Assembly (NCBI GenBank): GCA_028724485.1 | Contig: JAQYCY010000134.1 | Span: 1 to 26,951 of the forward strand | Source of the DNA: CAG-917 sp028724485 | GTDB lineage: Bacteria; Bacillota; Clostridia; Christensenellales; CAG-917 | DNA length: 26,951 bases | Direction of reading: 5' to 3' | Notes under the pieces: model-generated | What the model was told of the DNA's origin: nothing | Databases searched by the model: none | Seen by the model: only the letters and a program-made list of their open reading frames with translations | In this document: piece by piece, positions 24,147 through 26,951 of the stretch | Position numbering within the stretch: the first letter of the stretch is position 1 | Layout: each line of letters opens with the position of its first letter | Position numbers and translations under genes: made by a program

Positions 24147-24312
24147 TGCAACAGGTGCAATAAAATGTTAAACGGGAAGACGGTGTAAGTCCGCCACAGC
24201 CCCCGCTACTGTGTTAAGCTAAGTTGCCACAAAGTCACCGAAAGGGAAGACGGCAAAGATTTCTACTGCTCCGATTGTGAAATCTCTTTAAGTCAGGATA
24301 CCGGCCGTTGCA
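24147..24312 (+). ncRNA. Cobalamin (adenosylcobalamin-type) riboswitch
   Basis: The B12 box AAGTCAGGATACCGGCC is nearly consensus at about 24290-24306. P1 is TGCAAC (24147-24152) with GTTGCA (24307-24312). The conserved GCCACAGCCCCCGCTACTGTG-type core (split here over 24193-24212) and GGGAAGACGG segments (twice) are present. Only 29 bases separate P1 from the ATG, including GGAGGG at 24331-24336, and no terminator hairpin is visible, so control is probably at translation start. When cobalamin is plentiful the downstream uptake genes should be off. Confidence 0.95.
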
Positions 24313-24341
24313 AAAAATCACACAATTTTACGGAGGGTAAA

Positions 24342-24842
24342 ATGAACAAATCAAGAAAAATTTTGGCGGTACTTTTAACCGTCGCGATGCTTATCGCCTG
24401 TCTTGCCGTATTCGCGGCTTGCGACAAGCAAGACAACAGCGAAAAAACGGTTGTCATCCACTTTGTAGGAAACGACAGCTATGGTTATCAAACAGACTTG
24501 TTCAGCATAACTACAACCACGACCAAAACAAATCTTCACGAACTTATGGCCGAACTTAAAAAAGACAAGAAAGTCGCTTATGAATATTCGGAAAGCACTT
24601 ACGGCGCTTACATAACAGGAGTCGGATTTATTAAAGACGGAACCACAACGAATCTTGAAGTCGGCGAAAACCAATACATTGCAATTCTTCACTCGATAAA
24701 CGAGCCTGACCTTATCGATTATTCAAACGTTGCTAAGTCTTTCAAAATCAAAGGCAAAACGTTTATGTACAGCTATGTCGGAGTCTCCTCGCTTCCGCTT
24801 AAAAACGGCGCAGAATATGCATTTTACGTATTGAGCTATTAA
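24342..24842 (+). CDS. DUF4430 lipoprotein, probable cobalamin-binding, 166 aa
   Basis: Starts with a lipoprotein-type signal peptide: basic MNKSRK, hydrophobic core and FAAC with lipidation Cys27, so it should sit on the outer face of the membrane. The rest fits the DUF4430 fold, related to the C-terminal domain of transcobalamin and intrinsic factor: an LHELM segment, AYITGVGFIKDG and a final GAEYAFYVLSY strand. Control by a B12 riboswitch and an adjacent ECF S component support cobalamin capture. GGAGGG is 5 bases upstream of the ATG. The lipobox is not a perfect match at -3 (Phe). Confidence 0.85.
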   Translation: MNKSRKILAVLLTVAMLIACLAVFAACDKQDNSEKTVVIHFVGNDSYGYQTDLFSITTTTTKTNLHELMAELKKDKKVAYEYSESTYGAYITGVGFIKDGTTTNLEVGENQYIAILHSINEPDLIDYSNVAKSFKIKGKTFMYSYVGVSSLPLKNGAEYAFYVLSY

Positions 24843-24845
24843 TTA

Positions 24846-25553
24846 GTGGAAAGCAAACAGCGTTTAAAAAAATCGGCAAAATACGTTTGCTACGTTGCCA
24901 TTATGGCGGCAACTTTGACGGTCGGCAAACTTGCTTTGAGTTTTATCCCAAACGTTGAAGTAGTCACGCTTTTAATCATTTGCTACTCTTCTACGTTTGG
25001 CAGAAAATATGCAATTCCCGCTACTCTCATTTTTTGCACGGTAGAAATCGCAATTTACGGTTTCGGAACTTGGGTGTTGCTTTATTATATTCACTGGAAT
25101 ATGCTTTCAGTCATTTCGTCTTTTGCCCTAAAAAAACAAAAACTATGGGTTGCGACTTTGATTGCCGTTTTATGCACCGCCTTTTTCGGTGTGCTGTCAA
25201 CGGGAATCGACGTCATATTCGCAGGCGCTTACGGCGTGCCGAAATCGGAGCTCGGCAAACTTTACAGCGCCTACTATGTGCGCGGAATTTGGTTTTACGT
25301 CGTTCACGTCGTTTCAAATCTTTTGATTGTAACCGCTCTATATATTCCGCTTACAAAGGTTCTAAACAAAATACAAAATAGCGGCAACAGCGCGACTAAT
25401 CTTTTGCAAGAACCGTCGAAAGACAATCAAATTCAAGACGCTTTTGAAAAATCGAACAACGGCGAATCCGCAAGCAAACAGTCTGCTTGCGATGCGCAAG
25501 CGTTATGCAATCATATAGAACCGGTCGATAAGGACGAAAAGTTGCACGATTAG
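24846..25553 (+). CDS. ECF transporter S component, probably cobalamin-specific, 235 aa
   Basis: Substrate-binding membrane subunit of an energy-coupling factor importer. About six hydrophobic segments fill residues 12-175, with the family-typical FIPNVEVVTLL after the first helix. The last ~55 residues are hydrophilic and may be disordered. The start is a GTG 3 bases after the previous stop, without a clear ribosome binding site, so translation is probably coupled. No EcfA/EcfA'/EcfT genes are here; a shared energising module elsewhere is expected. Vitamin specificity (CbrT-like) is inferred from the riboswitch and DUF4430 neighbour. Confidence 0.82.
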   Translation: MESKQRLKKSAKYVCYVAIMAATLTVGKLALSFIPNVEVVTLLIICYSSTFGRKYAIPATLIFCTVEIAIYGFGTWVLLYYIHWNMLSVISSFALKKQKLWVATLIAVLCTAFFGVLSTGIDVIFAGAYGVPKSELGKLYSAYYVRGIWFYVVHVVSNLLIVTALYIPLTKVLNKIQNSGNSATNLLQEPSKDNQIQDAFEKSNNGESASKQSACDAQALCNHIEPVDKDEKLHD

Positions 25554-25600
25554 CTTTGTAACGATTGTGAAAACACCGCTTGGGCTGTTAAACCGTTGTA

Positions 25601-25639
25601 AATCAAGACGATTTCTTTTCGTCTTGATTTTCTTTTATT
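25601..25639 (+). terminator. Terminator of the B12 uptake operon
   Basis: AATCAAGACGA (25601-25611) pairs with TCGTCTTGATT (25619-25629) across TTTCTTT, followed by TTCTTTTATT. Confidence 0.92.
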
Positions 25640-25700
25640 CAAAGTTCACTTGTTTTTGCATAAAATGCAATTTTTACCTGCATATATTTATACAGTATTA

Positions 25701-25729
25701 TTGACAAAAGTTGTAAAGCAGTTTAATAT
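25701..25729 (+). promoter_or_regulatory. Promoter of the zinc-ribbon membrane protein
   Basis: Perfect TTGACA (25701-25706), 17 bp, TAATAT (25724-25729); AAGGAGG follows in the leader. Confidence 0.75.
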
Positions 25730-25769
25730 TAAATATGTATCTTTACTTAAGTTAAAAAGGAGGAAGCAA

Positions 25770-26837
25770 ATGTTTACAAAATGTCCGAGCTGTCATACAG
25801 AAATCAGTTTTGACCCGCCTAAAAACGCGCCGGCAGGCTATAAGCATCGTCTTAAATGTCCTAACCCTAACTGCGGCGTCACGATAAGCGTAGTTATTCC
25901 GTCAAAACAACCTGTCGAACAAACATCGAATGCGTCTGCTTCATCACAACAACAATATACCAATCACGCAGTAGGCGGTGTTGCGCCGCAACAACAATTC
26001 CCGCCGCAATACGCTCCGTATCCGCCACAATATCCGCCTTATCAATACGCACCGTACAACGGATACGCTCCGCAACCGTACCCTGCTCCGTATCCTTATC
26101 CGCAAGCGCAACAACCTGCGCAAAGCGAAGAAGCAAAAGAACCTGAAAAAACGGGAAGATGGTCCGGCAGCTTGCCAAAGAGCATTATTATGCTCGTGCT
26201 TAGTCTTGCCTTTGTTCTTTTTCATATTATCGGATATTTGGTCAATTCGGGTACTATAACTTCGGTGGCAGGAGCTTCGTTTAAATATTTTAACGGCATT
26301 TCATATCTTGCAAGTCTTATTTCAAATGGCGCAAGCACGCTTAGTGGAGTTTCTTGGCTTGTAACTTTTGTAAGTTTCTTGTCAATGGTGTCATTCTTCA
26401 TTGCAGGAATAAGCCTTATTATGAATCTGTTCCTTGCCATAACTTGTGGTTACGGAAAAGGCGCAGGACTTACAAACCTTATATTTGCCGCATTGCTTTT
26501 TATCGCCGCGATTCTTCTTGCGCTCGGTGAATTCCTTGACGACTTGATGTCGGTTTCAAAAGCGTTCACTTTTGCGCAGTACGTTAAGACCCTTGCGACA
26601 ACGGAAAGGCTCTCCCTTCTTCTCGGCGTAGTTTTAGGCGTTATCGATTTGGCACTTAGCCTTGTGTTCTTCTTCCTTAAAGCGAAGCCGCTTCCTAAGA
26701 AAGAGAAAAAGGAAAAACTTCCGAAAGAGAAGAAAGTCAAAGAGCCGAAACCTAAAAAAGAAAAGAAAGCTAAAAGGAACGACAAAGGCAATGAACAAAC
26801 GGAAACTGCCGAACAAACCGACGTTCCGTTGAACTGA
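25770..26837 (+). CDS. Zinc-ribbon, Pro/Tyr/Gln-rich linker, multi-pass membrane protein, 355 aa
   Basis: Not a named family. It begins with a putative C4 zinc ribbon (C5, C8, C30, C35; CPSC and CPNPNC), then a low-complexity linker rich in Pro, Gln, Tyr and Ala (about residues 55-125) with PQYPPYQY-like repeats, four or so hydrophobic segments (about 130-310), and a Lys/Glu/Pro-rich charged tail. This order (ribbon, disordered linker, membrane block) resembles zinc-ribbon membrane proteins of Clostridia of unknown role. AAGGAGG lies 5 bases upstream of the ATG at 25770; a further upstream start would cover the promoter. A strong terminator follows. Confidence 0.82.
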   Translation: MFTKCPSCHTEISFDPPKNAPAGYKHRLKCPNPNCGVTISVVIPSKQPVEQTSNASASSQQQYTNHAVGGVAPQQQFPPQYAPYPPQYPPYQYAPYNGYAPQPYPAPYPYPQAQQPAQSEEAKEPEKTGRWSGSLPKSIIMLVLSLAFVLFHIIGYLVNSGTITSVAGASFKYFNGISYLASLISNGASTLSGVSWLVTFVSFLSMVSFFIAGISLIMNLFLAITCGYGKGAGLTNLIFAALLFIAAILLALGEFLDDLMSVSKAFTFAQYVKTLATTERLSLLLGVVLGVIDLALSLVFFFLKAKPLPKKEKKEKLPKEKKVKEPKPKKEKKAKRNDKGNEQTETAEQTDVPLN

Positions 26838-26894
26838 TAACCGATTAAGAATTATCGGAAAACAAACTTGAACTTTGTTTAGCATTAAAAACAT

Positions 26895-26927
26895 AAAACC
26901 GCAACGTATAGTTGCGGTTTTGTTTTT
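26895..26927 (+). terminator. Terminator of the zinc-ribbon membrane protein gene
   Basis: AAAACCGCAAC (26895-26905), loop GTATA, GTTGCGGTTTT (26911-26921), then GTTTTTA. Confidence 0.93.
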
Positions 26928-26951
26928 ACGCCGATAGTGGCTCAACTTTTT

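Noticed and set aside
26634..26945. Minus-strand frame over the end of the zinc-ribbon gene
   Set aside because: Phe/Leu/Arg-rich antisense of the Lys-rich tail, running through the terminator.

Overview
The window looks like chromosomal DNA from a moderately AT-rich, Gram-positive-type bacterium, most likely an uncultured member of the Clostridia (Bacillota). The evidence is a SpoIIE-type sporulation phosphatase followed by tilS-hpt (an arrangement known from spore formers), a methionine synthase lacking its reactivation domain with that domain encoded separately, a cobalamin riboswitch upstream of an ECF-type vitamin transporter, and AAGGAGG-type ribosome binding sites. Standard-code TGA stops are used. 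No rRNA, CRISPR array, transposase or integrase is visible.

Layout. (1) 1-480: a minus-strand tRNA cluster. A promoter at 452-480 drives an initiator-type tRNA-fMet, two decayed tandem copies of it at an exact 82-bp period, and an elongator tRNA-Met. (2) 686-4298: a divergent pair of unrecognised small genes, another small gene, a ZIP metal transporter and a DegV-type fatty-acid-binding protein. (3) 4395-12456: spoIIE, then a tightly overlapping operon tilS-hpt-CCA nucleotidyltransferase-rmuC-PHP phosphoesterase. (4) 12457-16153: repeat-rich spacer, a VanW-domain envelope protein, and phosphoglucomutase. (5) 16517-19983: an accessory-looking stretch with a DUF4417 protein, an array of 145-bp repeats full of hairpins, tRNA-Pro, a DUF5131 (phage Gp37/Gp68-like) protein and a small Cys-rich protein. 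(6) 20109-25553: a folate/cobalamin/methionine block: metF, MetH reactivation protein, metH, then a B12 riboswitch controlling a DUF4430 lipoprotein and an ECF S component. (7) 25770-26837: a zinc-ribbon membrane protein.

How the parts work together. MetF makes 5-methyl-THF, MetH uses it with cobalamin to make methionine, the small upstream protein is the reductive-reactivation module missing from MetH, and the riboswitch-controlled lipoprotein and S component probably bring the cobalamin in. The tilS operon combines tRNA maturation (TilS, CCA addition) with purine salvage (Hpt) and nucleic-acid turnover (RmuC, PHP protein).

Two features stand out. First, at least five genes that start transcription units (minus-strand 1441, degV 3417, tilS 7139, DUF5131 19658, metF 20109) have a sigma-A-like promoter whose -10 box ends 6-7 bases before the ATG and have no Shine-Dalgarno sequence, so they look leaderless, while internal cistrons and several other genes carry good ribosome binding sites. 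Second, both promoter-bearing tRNAs at the head of a cluster (fMet and Pro) are followed in the transcribed direction by tandem arrays of decayed, apparently tRNA-derived units, in one case with hairpin stems conserved and loops variable.

All calls come from reading the sequence and recalled family motifs; no database search or folding programme was run.
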